Shown in pieces: positions 51,557-59,733 of a DNA stretch of 64,000 nt (within the stretch, counting starts at the first letter, position 1; every line of letters begins with the position of its first letter). The translations under genes and the position numbers were made by a program. The stretch comes from Acuticoccus kalidii. Its GTDB lineage: Bacteria > Pseudomonadota > Alphaproteobacteria > Rhizobiales > Amorphaceae. Under the pieces are notes generated by a model. It did not search any database and was not told the origin of the DNA. It worked only from the letters and a program-made list of their open reading frames with translations. The stretch spans positions 158,636 through 222,635 of the forward strand of contig NZ_JAKGCS010000005.1 of NCBI RefSeq assembly GCF_021556395.1, read 5' to 3'.

Positions 51557-52975
51557 TCAGTCCCGCGTCCAGATCGTCTCGTCGATCTGGCCGGCGAGCT
51601 CGGGATAGTCCTTCGCGTGGAAGCGGGGCTCCCGGCCGGCTTTGCGCTGATTGAAATAGTCCCGCGTCAGCTTGGCGACGGTGCCGGACAGGAGACAGAT
51701 GGCGATGAGGTTGATCGTCGCCATCATGCCCATCGAGGCGTCGGCCGTGTTGAAGACGGTGCTCACCGCCTGCACCGAGCCCCACACCACCATGCCGAGC
51801 ACCGCGAGGCGGAGCACCGTGAGCGCGGCCGTGTTGTCGAGCCCGAGGAAGGACATCGCGGCCTCGGAGTAGCTGTAATTGCCGATGATCGAGGTGAAGG
51901 CGAAGAAGAAGATCGCGATGGCGATGAAGAACGTACCGGCCGAGCCGATATGCGCTTCGAGCGCGATCTGGGTGAGCTGCGTGCCGGTGACGCCGTTGCC
52001 GGGCTCGAGAACGCCGGACAGCAGGATGACGACCGCCGTCGCCGTGCAGATCAAGATCGTGTCGATGAACACGCCGAGCGCCTGGACGAAGCCCTGCGAG
52101 GAGGGGTGGTGCGGGCGCGGGGTGGCGGCCGCCGCGATATTGGGGGCCGAGCCCATGCCGGCCTCGTTGGAGAAGAGCCCACGCTTCACGCCGTTGAGGA
52201 GCGCCGCCATCACGCCGCCGGTGACGCCGCCGGCCGCCTCCTGAAGGCCGAACGCGGAGGCGAAGATCGCGCCGATCACCGAGGGGACGGCGGTGATGTT
52301 GATGATCAGCACGAACACGGCAAGAGCGAGATAGGCGATCGCCATGAAGGGGACGACGTATTCGGCGACGCGGGCGATCGAGCGGATGCCGCCGAAGATC
52401 ACGATGCCGGCGACGATCGCAACGAGCGCGCCGACGATGATCGGCGAGATCCCGAAGGCGCCTTCCATCGCCTGGGCGATCGAGTTCGCTTGCACCGCGT
52501 TGAAGACGAGGCCGAACGAGATGATGAGGCAGATCGAGAAGACGTAGCCGAGCCAGCCCTGACCGAGGCCGCGCCGAATATAGTAGGCCGGACCGCCGCG
52601 ATAGACGCCTTGCTCGCCGTGGCTCTTATAGAGCTGGGCGAGGGTCGATTCGGCATAGGCCGTCGCCATGCCGACAAAGGCGACCACCCACATCCAGAAG
52701 ATCGCGCCCGGACCGCCGAGATAGAGCGCCACGGCGACGCCGGCGAGGTTGCCCGTTCCGACACGGCTCGCCAGCGAGACGGTGAGCGCCTGGAACGGCG
52801 AAATGCCCTCCCGGTCCGTCTCCGGCGCGGAGAAGAGCGTGCGGAACAGCTCGCTGAAATGGACGAGTTGGGGAAAGCCGAGCCGCACCGTGAAGTAGAT
52901 CCCGACGCCGAGTAGGCCGTAGATCAGCACGTAGCTCCAGAAGACGGTGTTGAGCGCGTCGATGATGGCGGTCAT
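51557..52975 (-). CDS. Sodium/alanine symporter family (AGCS) transporter
   Basis: Membrane carrier of 472 residues with about ten to eleven segments. AGCS signatures are present: SPFQALTVSLASRVGTGNLAGVAVAL, GGPGAIFWMWVVAFVGMATAYAEST, GGPAYYI, GLFSNEAGMGSAPNIAAAA, and FAFTSIIGNYSYSEAAM. It imports alanine, glycine or similar amino acids with Na+. The ATG at 52975 has GGGGGAG upstream; the longer frame is unlikely. It is convergent with the HyuB gene and may supply or recover a product of the neighbouring amide/amine pathway, but it could be unrelated. Confidence 0.93.
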   Translation of the reverse strand: MTAIIDALNTVFWSYVLIYGLLGVGIYFTVRLGFPQLVHFSELFRTLFSAPETDREGISPFQALTVSLASRVGTGNLAGVAVALYLGGPGAIFWMWVVAFVGMATAYAESTLAQLYKSHGEQGVYRGGPAYYIRRGLGQGWLGYVFSICLIISFGLVFNAVQANSIAQAMEGAFGISPIIVGALVAIVAGIVIFGGIRSIARVAEYVVPFMAIAYLALAVFVLIINITAVPSVIGAIFASAFGLQEAAGGVTGGVMAALLNGVKRGLFSNEAGMGSAPNIAAAATPRPHHPSSQGFVQALGVFIDTILICTATAVVILLSGVLEPGNGVTGTQLTQIALEAHIGSAGTFFIAIAIFFFAFTSIIGNYSYSEAAMSFLGLDNTAALTVLRLAVLGMVVWGSVQAVSTVFNTADASMGMMATINLIAICLLSGTVAKLTRDYFNQRKAGREPRFHAKDYPELAGQIDETIWTRD

Positions 52976-52997
52976 GGTGATCTCCCCCTTGATCGCC

Positions 52998-53012
52998 CCC
53001 AGGCTGCCTGGG
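52998..53012. repeat. Perfect odd palindrome upstream of the symporter
   Basis: CCCAGGC-T-GCCTGGG, a 15-base palindrome with a single central base, 23 bases upstream of the symporter start on the minus strand. The position suits an operator or translation-control hairpin. No similar copy noticed elsewhere. Confidence 0.4.
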
Positions 53013-53088
53013 CCGATGCCACGCGGCAACCCATGGCGCTTTGGCGGGCGACGATCTCAAGCGTTTTTCTGGAGTGGTCCCCGGCCGG

Positions 53089-54510
53089 TCAGCGGTCGAC
53101 GGCGTAAAGGCGTCGTTCCGGTGCGGTCGAGGTTTCGATCGGGCAGCCGAAGATCGAATATCCGATCGGGTCCTTCATCTCGTCGAGAACGACTTGGGCG
53201 ATGATCGAATATCGTTCGTTCGCGTGCGACGTCACCACCCGGGAGGCGGTGGCGTTCTCGTCCACGCCGTCCATCGCGCGCAGCTCCTCGATCAGGATGG
53301 CGAAGGCCGGTGGGAGCGCGCTGATATGGTGCCCTTTGAACCGCATCGGATCGGCCTCCGAGAAGCGGTACAGGCCGGCGCCCGTGTTGACGATGTTGAG
53401 ATCGTTGTCGACGAAGAGGACGAGGATTTCGCTCGATTGATAGAGCGACGAGGCCTGGTAGGTCAGGTTGTCCCGCGACATGCGCGTGCGCGAATGCGCC
53501 CCTTGCGGCGCAGGCTGGGCGGCGGCGAGCATCGGGAGCACCTCGGCCGCCGGCACCGCTCTTCCGAACAGATGGCCCTGCGCGGACGAGCACCCGATAC
53601 GGGTCAACAGCTCTTGCTGTTCGGTGGTCTCGACCCCTTCCGCGATGACCGAGAAGCCGAGGCTCTGTCCGAGGCCGACCACCGCCGTCACGATCTTGCG
53701 GCTCTCTTTCTGTCCGGTCATCGCCCGCACGAAGCTGGTGTCGATCTTCACCGTCGAGAACGGCAACGTGCGCAGCCATGTCAGGCTCGAATAGCCCGTT
53801 CCGAAATCGTCCAGAGAGATGGCGCAGCCGAGGGAGCGCATCTTGTTGATCGTCGAGAGAGACGCGTCCTCCAGCATCGATGCTTCGGTGATCTCGATGT
53901 TGACGTTGGAGGGCGAGAAGCCAAGCTCGATGGCCGCGTCGTGCAAGCGGGTGGCAAGGTTGCAATCGCGCAATTGCGTCGGAGAGACGTTGAAGGCCAG
54001 CGTGATGTGCCCCGGCCATTGCTGCGCGGCCTTGAAGGCTTCGCGCATCAGGAGGTCGAGGAGATCGTCGAGCATTCCTCCGCGGTCGGCGTATTCGACG
54101 AAGACTGACGGGCTGATCGATCCCTGATCCTCGTCGAACCAGCGGGCGAGTACTTCGAACCCCGTGATCGATTGGTCCGCTAGAGAAACGATCGGCTGAA
54201 AATGCGGCCGGATCCGGCCTTCGATGAGGGCGGCAGCGAATGCCAGATTGAATCTCGATTGGGACGAGAACATGAGACCCGATGGAGGTTGGACGGCCGG
54301 AGTCCGAACGACGAGGAACGAGCAAGTTTGCCGGAATATCTCGTGTTTGAGATCCACGTCAAATGACGAGCACCATTTCGACGCATATTGGCCTGAAAGT
54401 GTCAGATGTGTTCCTTGGAATAGGGAATAACTCTGAAATTCGATCAATCGGGAATGTCTATGGCTATGGATTTCGCTCGTCCCTGAGGCGACGTTCGTCA
54501 TCGAGCGCAT
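53089..54510 (-). CDS. EAL-domain cyclic-di-GMP phosphodiesterase with C-terminal PAS domain
   Basis: Protein of up to 473 residues. The EAL domain spans about 85-330 and keeps the catalytic set: Glu119 in EVL (EAL variant), Asn174 in FNVSP, Glu206 in EITEA, Asp234-Asp235 in DDFGTGYSS, Lys255 in KID, Glu291 in AEGVET and Gln311 in QGHLFG, so it should cleave cyclic-di-GMP. Residues 350-470 resemble a PAS sensor domain (ILVLFVDNDLNIVNTG...GYSIFG). PAS after EAL is the reverse of the usual order, and no GGDEF domain is present. The first 79 residues come from AT-richer DNA and do not resemble a domain; ATG 54273 is an alternative start. Confidence 0.85.
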   Translation of the reverse strand: MRSMTNVASGTSEIHSHRHSRLIEFQSYSLFQGTHLTLSGQYASKWCSSFDVDLKHEIFRQTCSFLVVRTPAVQPPSGLMFSSQSRFNLAFAAALIEGRIRPHFQPIVSLADQSITGFEVLARWFDEDQGSISPSVFVEYADRGGMLDDLLDLLMREAFKAAQQWPGHITLAFNVSPTQLRDCNLATRLHDAAIELGFSPSNVNIEITEASMLEDASLSTINKMRSLGCAISLDDFGTGYSSLTWLRTLPFSTVKIDTSFVRAMTGQKESRKIVTAVVGLGQSLGFSVIAEGVETTEQQELLTRIGCSSAQGHLFGRAVPAAEVLPMLAAAQPAPQGAHSRTRMSRDNLTYQASSLYQSSEILVLFVDNDLNIVNTGAGLYRFSEADPMRFKGHHISALPPAFAILIEELRAMDGVDENATASRVVTSHANERYSIIAQVVLDEMKDPIGYSIFGCPIETSTAPERRLYAVDR

Positions 54511-54519
54511 TGCCGAAGA

Positions 54520-54547
54520 ACGATCGGGCCAGGATCGGCCCGATCGT
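54520..54547. terminator. Strong hairpin between SDR and EAL genes
   Basis: Perfect 11-bp inverted repeat ACGATCGGGCC / GGCCCGATCGT with a 6-base loop, 27 bases beyond the SDR stop (minus strand). On the minus strand it is followed by TTCTTC, a weak T-rich tail, so it probably terminates SDR transcription before the EAL gene. Confidence 0.6.
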
Positions 54548-54573
54548 GGTTCGTCATGGCGCGGTCGGTCCGA

Positions 54574-55314
54574 TCAGCTGTTGAGACCGCCGTCGACGGT
54601 GAGGCTCGTCCCCGTGATCTGTTTGGCGGCGGGGCTCGCGAGGAAGGCGACGGCCGCGGCGATGTCCTCGGCCGTGCCATAGCGTCCGAGTGCCGACATT
54701 TCGCGAAGCATATCGGCGTGGTCGCTATCGGCGGGGTTCATCTCGGTGTCCGTCGCGCCCGGGTTGACGAGATTGACGGTGATGTCGCGCGGACCGAGTT
54801 CACGGGCGAGGCCGCGGGTCAGGGCGATCTGCGCCGATTTCGTGATCGAATACATCGTCACGTTGGGGGCGACCATGCGGTCGGCGAGCGAGGAGCCGAT
54901 CAGAATGATGCGGCCGCCCGCACCGAGATGCGGAATGACCGCCTGGGAGACGAGAACCGCCCCGCGCACATTGACGTCGAGCAGGGCGTCGACGTCGGCA
55001 AGGTCGAGGTCCGCGACGGGCCCGTAACGGGCAATGCCGGCATTGTTGACGAGAATGTCGATGCCGCCGAGCCCTTCGGCGGTCTCTGCGACGAGACGCT
55101 TGAGGGCCGCCGGGTCTGCGCTGTCGGCCTGAAACGCGAGACCCTTGCGGCCCGCCTTCTCGATTTGGGCAACAACCCCGGCCGCGCGTTCGGCGGAGTT
55201 CTCGTAGGAGATCGCGACGTCCGCGCCTTTCTCGGCGAGCAATGACGCGATCGCCGCGCCGATTCCGCGCGAGCCGCCTGTGACGAGCGCGCGCTTTCCA
55301 GCCAATTCAGTCAT
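54574..55314 (-). CDS. SDR family oxidoreductase
   Basis: Classical short-chain dehydrogenase of 246 residues: TGGSRGIG cofactor loop, NNAG, catalytic Ser in LIGSSLADR, Tyr-Ser-Ile-Thr-Lys (YxxxK), and NLVNPGATDTEM. The C-terminal TGTSLTVDGG is typical of FabG-like members. ATG 55314 has AGGTG upstream. It is divergent from a TetR gene, with separate palindromes before each, and may be a target of that regulator. Substrate unknown. Confidence 0.92.
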   Translation of the reverse strand: MTELAGKRALVTGGSRGIGAAIASLLAEKGADVAISYENSAERAAGVVAQIEKAGRKGLAFQADSADPAALKRLVAETAEGLGGIDILVNNAGIARYGPVADLDLADVDALLDVNVRGAVLVSQAVIPHLGAGGRIILIGSSLADRMVAPNVTMYSITKSAQIALTRGLARELGPRDITVNLVNPGATDTEMNPADSDHADMLREMSALGRYGTAEDIAAAVAFLASPAAKQITGTSLTVDGGLNS

Positions 55315-55324
55315 GTTGCACCTA

Positions 55325-55348
55325 TTTCTGTGTCGATCGATACGGAAA
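55325..55348. promoter_or_regulatory. Imperfect palindrome upstream of the SDR gene
   Basis: 24-base quasi-palindrome (outer TTTC/GAAA, centre TCGATCGA, two mismatched pairs) 11 bases upstream of the SDR start. It shares the CGATCG centre with the perfect palindrome at 55453-55480 before the TetR gene. A further inverted repeat AATGAT / ATCATT lies at 55372-55393. Confidence 0.45.
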
Positions 55349-55452
55349 TAGAGGCGCGGGTTTCGGGGTTCAATGATTTTTATATCGATCATTCTAAAAA
55401 TATTTGATGCGCACCGCGGTGAAAGCCGAAAACGCGAGGGGCGCAGCGGGTT

Positions 55453-55480
55453 GAAATGTAAAACGATCGTTTTACATTTC
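55453..55480. promoter_or_regulatory. Perfect 28-bp TetR operator
   Basis: The 14-mer GAAATGTAAAACGA is followed immediately by its exact reverse complement, giving a 28-bp perfect palindrome that ends five bases before the TetR start codon. It also occupies the place of the ribosome binding site, so it would control transcription and perhaps translation of the TetR-MFS pair. Confidence 0.85.
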
Positions 55481-55485
55481 GGCGC

Positions 55486-56013
55486 ATGGACACCAAGCAC
55501 AAGCTCATCGCCGCGGCCGAACGCGTGTTCGACCGGCACGGCTTCACTGCCACGGGCATGGACCGGCTGACGGCGGAGGCCGGCATGTCGAGCCGGACAC
55601 TCTATAAGCACGCCGGCAGCAAGACCGCGCTGATGCAAGCCGTCCTCGCCGAACGCGAGCGGCGGTTCATGGCGCGGCTCGACGTGTCGGGCGTCGACGC
55701 GATCTTCGTCGCGCTCGCCGAATGGGTGCACACCGAAGGGGCGAGGGGATGCCTCTTCCTGCGCACCCTCGGCGAGACCGGTGCTGACCTGCCCGTCCTC
55801 GCGGACGCGGTGATGGCGCACAAAGCCGCCTTTCGCGAGCGGGTCGCCGAGATCGTCGCCGCCGAGGTCGGGGAGGAGACGGCAGCCGGGCTGTCCGAAC
55901 AGATCCTCGTGCTGATCGAGGGCGCGACCGCCGCGGCCGTCTATCGGGGGCCGGATGCGGTGGCGGCGGCGCGTGCGGCGGCAGCCACGTTGATCGACGG
56001 GGCACGGCGATGA
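55486..56013 (+). CDS. TetR-family regulator
   Basis: Regulator of 175 residues with the DNA-binding domain KHKLIAAAERVFDRHGFTATGMDRL and recognition helix around SSRTLYKHAGSK (residues 36-47). The C-terminal part is short and helical. Its stop overlaps the MFS transporter ATG (ATGA), so regulator and pump form one operon, autoregulated through the perfect palindrome upstream. No Shine-Dalgarno is visible because the palindrome reaches to within five bases of the ATG. Confidence 0.92.
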   Translation: MDTKHKLIAAAERVFDRHGFTATGMDRLTAEAGMSSRTLYKHAGSKTALMQAVLAERERRFMARLDVSGVDAIFVALAEWVHTEGARGCLFLRTLGETGADLPVLADAVMAHKAAFRERVAEIVAAEVGEETAAGLSEQILVLIEGATAAAVYRGPDAVAAARAAAATLIDGARR

Positions 56014-57158
56014 GCGCGGCGCTGCGGCTCGGGGGCGTCGGCTTCGCCCTCATCGCGGTCTGTTACGGCCTCGCCCGCTTCGCCTTCGGGCTGTTCCTGC
56101 CGCAGATCGATGCGGATCTCTCTCTCGGTCCGACGCTCGCCGGGGTGATCTCGGGCGGCTCCTTTTTCGGTTACTGCATCGCGATCGTCGGGTCGGCGGT
56201 CCTGACCGAACGCATCGGGGCGCGGGCCGTCGCGACCGGCGCGGCGCTCGTCGCCGCCGTCGGCATGGCGGGGATCGCGTTCGCGCCCAACCCGGCATGG
56301 CTCGCCGCGGCGGTGTTGCTCGCAGGGTCGAGCACGGGCCTCGTATCGCCGCCCCTCGCGGCCGCCGTCGCCATCGCCGTCCGGCCCGACCGCCAGGGCG
56401 CGACGAACACCGCGATCAACGCCGGGACGAGCGCGGGGGTCGCGCTGTCCGGTCCCGTCGCGCTCGCGATCGCGGGGGAGTGGCGGCTTGCCTTCGCGGC
56501 CTTCGCAGCGGTCGCGGTGGTCCTCGCCGTGGTGGTGGCGATGACGGTGCCGCGCGCGCCGGGCGTGGCCGCGACGCGCGGCATGCCGCCGCTCAGCGCG
56601 GCGATCATGCGCCTCGTCCTCGCGTCTTTCCTCATGGGGGCGGCGAGCACGGCGCTGTGGTCTTTCGGCGGCCAGCTCGCCGCGATGCGGCTTGGTTGGG
56701 GGGGAGCCGGAACCGGGCTCCTGTGGACCGTGATCGGCGCGGCCGGGATCGCCGGGGCGTTTGCCGGCACGTTGGTGTCCCGCTTCGGGGTCGATCCCGT
56801 GCACCGTGTCTTTCTCGCCGCGATGGCGCTCGGCATCCTGGCGGCGGGCTCCGCTTTTGCCACCCCCGCGACGACGCTTGTCGGTGGGGCGCTCTTCGGC
56901 GCGTCCTATGTGATGCTGACCGGCGTCTATCTCGTCTGGGGCGTCGAAGCGCTGCCGGACCGGCCCGCGACCGGGCTGATGATCGGCTTCCTGACCATCG
57001 CGATCGGCCAGACCGCCGGCGCGACGATCTTCGGTATGCTGATGGATGTGTCCGGCCCCGACCTTGCCGTCCTCGCCTTCGCTGCGGTTGGCCTCGCGGC
57101 CGGGGTGGTCAGCTACCGTCCGGCGCCGGGGGCCGCGCGGGGGGCCGTCGGGGCGTGA
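56010..57158 (+). CDS. MFS transporter, YbfB/YjiJ-like
   Basis: Twelve-segment major facilitator of 382 residues, starting LRLGGVGFALIAVCYGLARFAFGLFLPQIDADLSL, which is characteristic of the YbfB/YjiJ group, with ERIGARAVATGAA as the loop after segment 2. Coupled to the TetR gene by a 4-base overlap. A drug or metabolite exporter controlled by that regulator is likely; the substrate is unknown. Convergent with another TetR gene 29 bases downstream. Confidence 0.9.
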   Translation: MSAALRLGGVGFALIAVCYGLARFAFGLFLPQIDADLSLGPTLAGVISGGSFFGYCIAIVGSAVLTERIGARAVATGAALVAAVGMAGIAFAPNPAWLAAAVLLAGSSTGLVSPPLAAAVAIAVRPDRQGATNTAINAGTSAGVALSGPVALAIAGEWRLAFAAFAAVAVVLAVVVAMTVPRAPGVAATRGMPPLSAAIMRLVLASFLMGAASTALWSFGGQLAAMRLGWGGAGTGLLWTVIGAAGIAGAFAGTLVSRFGVDPVHRVFLAAMALGILAAGSAFATPATTLVGGALFGASYVMLTGVYLVWGVEALPDRPATGLMIGFLTIAIGQTAGATIFGMLMDVSGPDLAVLAFAAVGLAAGVVSYRPAPGAARGAVGA

Positions 57159-57187
57159 CCCTGGGGCGGCCGCCGCGCGGCGCAGGC

Positions 57188-57817
57188 TTATCCCGGTGGG
57201 TGGAGGCCGCCTTCGATCAGAGCGGCGAACGCGGTGGCGGCGTCCACCTCGCTGCAATCGCCTCGCAACATCGCGGCGGACAGCGCCTCGCCAGCCCCGA
57301 CGAGGCCGACACAGCGCCGTTCGAGATCTGCCGCCGCAAGCGGGCTGTGGGGGGCAAGGACGGCGGCGAACAGGCGCACATACCCGTCGAGGAGTTCCCG
57401 GTGCACGGCGTCCATCTCCGGGCTTCCCGCGAGCGCCGCCCCCACCGCGTGCCATTCGCCGCCGGTATCGACCGAACAATGGATATAGGTCGCGGCGAGA
57501 TGCTCGGCCGTTTCCGCGCGCGTCCGCTCGCCGGTGGTGAGCACGGCGCGGAGGGCGTCCGACTGCTCGCGGTCGAGCCTCTTATAGAGCGCGATGAGGA
57601 GGCCCGCCCGCGTGCCGAAATGATCGTAGGCGACCGGTTTGGAGACGCCGGCGCGGGCGGCGAGACGGCCGAGCGTCAGCCGGTCCGCCCCCTCGTCACG
57701 CACGATTTGGAGGGCGGTGTCGAGGAGCTGGCGGCGCCGGTCATCCTTCGAGAGTCTGCGCTGGCGGGTCTCTCCGGCGTCGTTCTGGACGGAAGTCACG
57801 GCATGATGCCCTTGCAT
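57188..57817 (-). CDS. TetR-family regulator
   Basis: Regulator of 209 residues. DNA-binding domain at residues 25-70 (DDRRRQLLDTALQIVRDEGADRLTLGRLAARAGVSKPVAYDHF cut by length; recognition helix VSKPVAYDHFG). A 20-residue basic tail precedes it. The C-terminal domain is a TetR ligand/dimer domain of alanine-rich helices. It is divergent from the saccharopine-dehydrogenase-like gene across 72 bases with two 16-base direct repeats, so it is the probable regulator of that gene and itself. Confidence 0.9.
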   Translation of the reverse strand: MQGHHAVTSVQNDAGETRQRRLSKDDRRRQLLDTALQIVRDEGADRLTLGRLAARAGVSKPVAYDHFGTRAGLLIALYKRLDREQSDALRAVLTTGERTRAETAEHLAATYIHCSVDTGGEWHAVGAALAGSPEMDAVHRELLDGYVRLFAAVLAPHSPLAAADLERRCVGLVGAGEALSAAMLRGDCSEVDAATAFAALIEGGLHPPG

Positions 57818-57819
57818 AA

Positions 57820-57861
57820 CCTACTAATGGTAACTAGGTGCTGATCCTACGAATGGTAAGT
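57820..57861. promoter_or_regulatory. Two 16-bp direct repeats in a divergent TetR spacer
   Basis: CCTACTAATGGTAACT (57820-57835) and CCTACGAATGGTAAGT (57846-57861) differ at two positions and start 26 bases apart, fewer than three helical turns. They fill most of the 72-base region between the TetR gene and the plus-strand oxidoreductase and probably form a double operator. Confidence 0.65.
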
Positions 57862-57889
57862 TATTAACCGGACGGAAGGACGCCCTGCA

Positions 57890-58897
57890 ATGTCGACATC
57901 TCCCATCCTCCTCATTGGCGGCGCTGGCGCCGTCGGGCGCTGGGCCGCACGGCATCTGCGTGCCGCGCATCCCGATTTGCCGATCCTCATCGGCGGCCGC
58001 GACGGGGAGAAGGCCGCACGCCTCGCCGCCGAGATCGGCGAGGCCGAGGGCGTCGTGGTCGACCTTGCTGTGGACGATCTCGGCCTCGGTGAACGGCCCG
58101 TCGCCGCGGTCGCGGTCCTGTTCAACGATACGCGCACCGCCGCCCTTCGTTTCGCGCAGGATCGGAGCGTTCCCTATGTGAGCATCGCCCCGATGCTCAA
58201 CGAGATCGCCCCGGAAGTGGCGGCCTATATGCACTGGCCCGCCGCCGCGCCCGTCGTCCTCGCGACCGAATGGCTCGTCGGCGCGACGACGCTGCCGACG
58301 CTCGATATCGCGAAGGGGTTCGGCCGCATCGACACGATCGCGATCGGCGCGTTGCTCGACGACGAGGACACCGGCGGCCCGGCACAGCTCGACGACCTCG
58401 AGCGGCTGACGAAGGCCGCGCCGGCCGCTCTCGCCCGTCAAAACGGGATCTGGACCTGGCGGGTCGGCGAGGAGGCGAAAGGCCGGTTGCGCGCGGTCGA
58501 CGGCACCGAGATGGCGGCGGAGGCGCTGTCGCCCAACGACGTACTCGGCCTCGCGATGGAGACGGGCGCGCCGAACGTCACGTTCGACCTCGCGATGGGG
58601 GTGACCTCGAGCCGCCGCCGGGGCGAACCGATGTCGACCGAGATCACCATCGAGCTTGCCGGAGAGGATCGGGCCGGGCGCCCGCTCAGCACCCGTCACG
58701 CTGTCGTCCACCCGCAGGGGCAGTTTCCGCTCACGGGATTGGGTGTCGCGCTGTTGCTCGAGCGGCTCGTGGGGCTGGATGGCGGGCCGGCGGTCACGCA
58801 CGGCCTTTATTTTCCCCACCAGCTCCTCGATCCCTCGGCCTATCTGAAGCGCTTCGAGGCCATGGGTGGGACGCTCCTGCGCCTCGACGCGGCATAA
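57890..58897 (+). CDS. Saccharopine-dehydrogenase-like NAD(P) oxidoreductase
   Basis: Protein of 335 residues with an N-terminal Rossmann motif ILLIGGAGAVGRWAARHL and IGGRDGEKAARLAAEIG, as in saccharopine dehydrogenase-like and enoyl-reductase-like proteins. The C-terminal half is not diagnostic. The ATG at 57890 lacks a strong ribosome binding site apart from GGAAGGA at 57873-57879. Divergent TetR gene and repeats suggest inducible expression. Function unknown beyond a probable NAD(P)-linked role. Confidence 0.82.
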   Translation: MSTSPILLIGGAGAVGRWAARHLRAAHPDLPILIGGRDGEKAARLAAEIGEAEGVVVDLAVDDLGLGERPVAAVAVLFNDTRTAALRFAQDRSVPYVSIAPMLNEIAPEVAAYMHWPAAAPVVLATEWLVGATTLPTLDIAKGFGRIDTIAIGALLDDEDTGGPAQLDDLERLTKAAPAALARQNGIWTWRVGEEAKGRLRAVDGTEMAAEALSPNDVLGLAMETGAPNVTFDLAMGVTSSRRRGEPMSTEITIELAGEDRAGRPLSTRHAVVHPQGQFPLTGLGVALLLERLVGLDGGPAVTHGLYFPHQLLDPSAYLKRFEAMGGTLLRLDAA

Positions 58898-58954
58898 CGC
58901 ATGCGATCGGGCGGGCGCATGGCGCGCGAGCGCCGCGTTTTCCGCCCGCCGCGC

Positions 58955-58985
58955 TTGCCGCGCACTGGCGGTCGATTTATATAAT
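58955..58985 (+). promoter_or_regulatory. Promoter of the TetR gene at 58991
   Basis: -35-like TTGCCG (58955-58960), 19-base spacer, and perfect -10 TATAAT (58980-58985), overlapping the palindrome TTATATAA. The -10 ends five bases before the start codon, so transcription would begin at or beside the ATG; no ribosome binding site fits. A leaderless message is likely if the annotated ATG is right. Confidence 0.55.
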
Positions 58986-58990
58986 GTTCG

Positions 58991-59653
58991 ATGCAGAAAG
59001 CACGGACATCGGGCGAAGGGGCGGGCGCGACGCGCGGCCGAGGGCGCCCCCGTGCGTTCGATCGCGAGGTGGCGCTCGATGAAGCGATGCGCCTCTTCTG
59101 GCGGAAGGGTTACGAGGCGACGTCGATCTCCGACCTCACCGCCGCGATGGGGATCGGCTCGCCGAGCCTTTATGCCGCCTTCGGCTCGAAGGATGCGCTC
59201 TATGCCGAAGCGCTCCGCCATTATGGCGAGATCTATGACGCCGTGGTCTGGGGCAAATTCCAGTCGGCCCCGACAGCGCGCGAGGCGATCCGGCACTATC
59301 TCCTCGATTCGGCGGTGGCGTTCACCGGCGGGCTCGGCGACAATCCGCGCGGCTGCATGGTCACGCTCGCGTCGGTCGGCCGGGACGATCATCCCGAACT
59401 CGCCGAGCTGATGCGCACCTCCCGCGCCATGACGATCGAACGTCTGACGGCTCGGCTCAGGCCGGCGGTCGCGTCCGGCGAGCTGCCTGCCGGCACCGAT
59501 ATCCTCGCGCTCGCCCGCTTCCTGCAGTCCGTCCAAGGCGGGATGTCGATCCTCGCCCGTGACGGGGCGAGCCGGGCCGAGCTCGAAAGCGTCGCCGAGA
59601 CGGCGCTGGCCGCCTTCGACGCGCGGACAGCGGCGGCGGCGGCCAGCGATTGA
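58991..59653 (+). CDS. TetR/AcrR-family regulator
   Basis: Regulator of 220 residues with GRGRPRAFDREVALDEAMRLFWRKGYEATSISDL and recognition helix around SPSLYAAFGSK (residues 56-66), typical of the AcrR-like group, and a C-terminal TetR_C domain with NPRGCMVTLAS. The 22-residue basic, glycine-rich N-terminal arm is normal for this subgroup. It stands alone between the oxidoreductase and the beta-lactamase; no target is obvious. Confidence 0.9.
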   Translation: MQKARTSGEGAGATRGRGRPRAFDREVALDEAMRLFWRKGYEATSISDLTAAMGIGSPSLYAAFGSKDALYAEALRHYGEIYDAVVWGKFQSAPTAREAIRHYLLDSAVAFTGGLGDNPRGCMVTLASVGRDDHPELAELMRTSRAMTIERLTARLRPAVASGELPAGTDILALARFLQSVQGGMSILARDGASRAELESVAETALAAFDARTAAAAASD

Positions 59654-59733
59654 ACCGGCGAGGGCGGCGCCCGCATTCGGGCTCCGTCCCCGGCAAGGCG
59701 GCGAGGTGAGGCCGCCGGATGGCGCGCCGCGCC

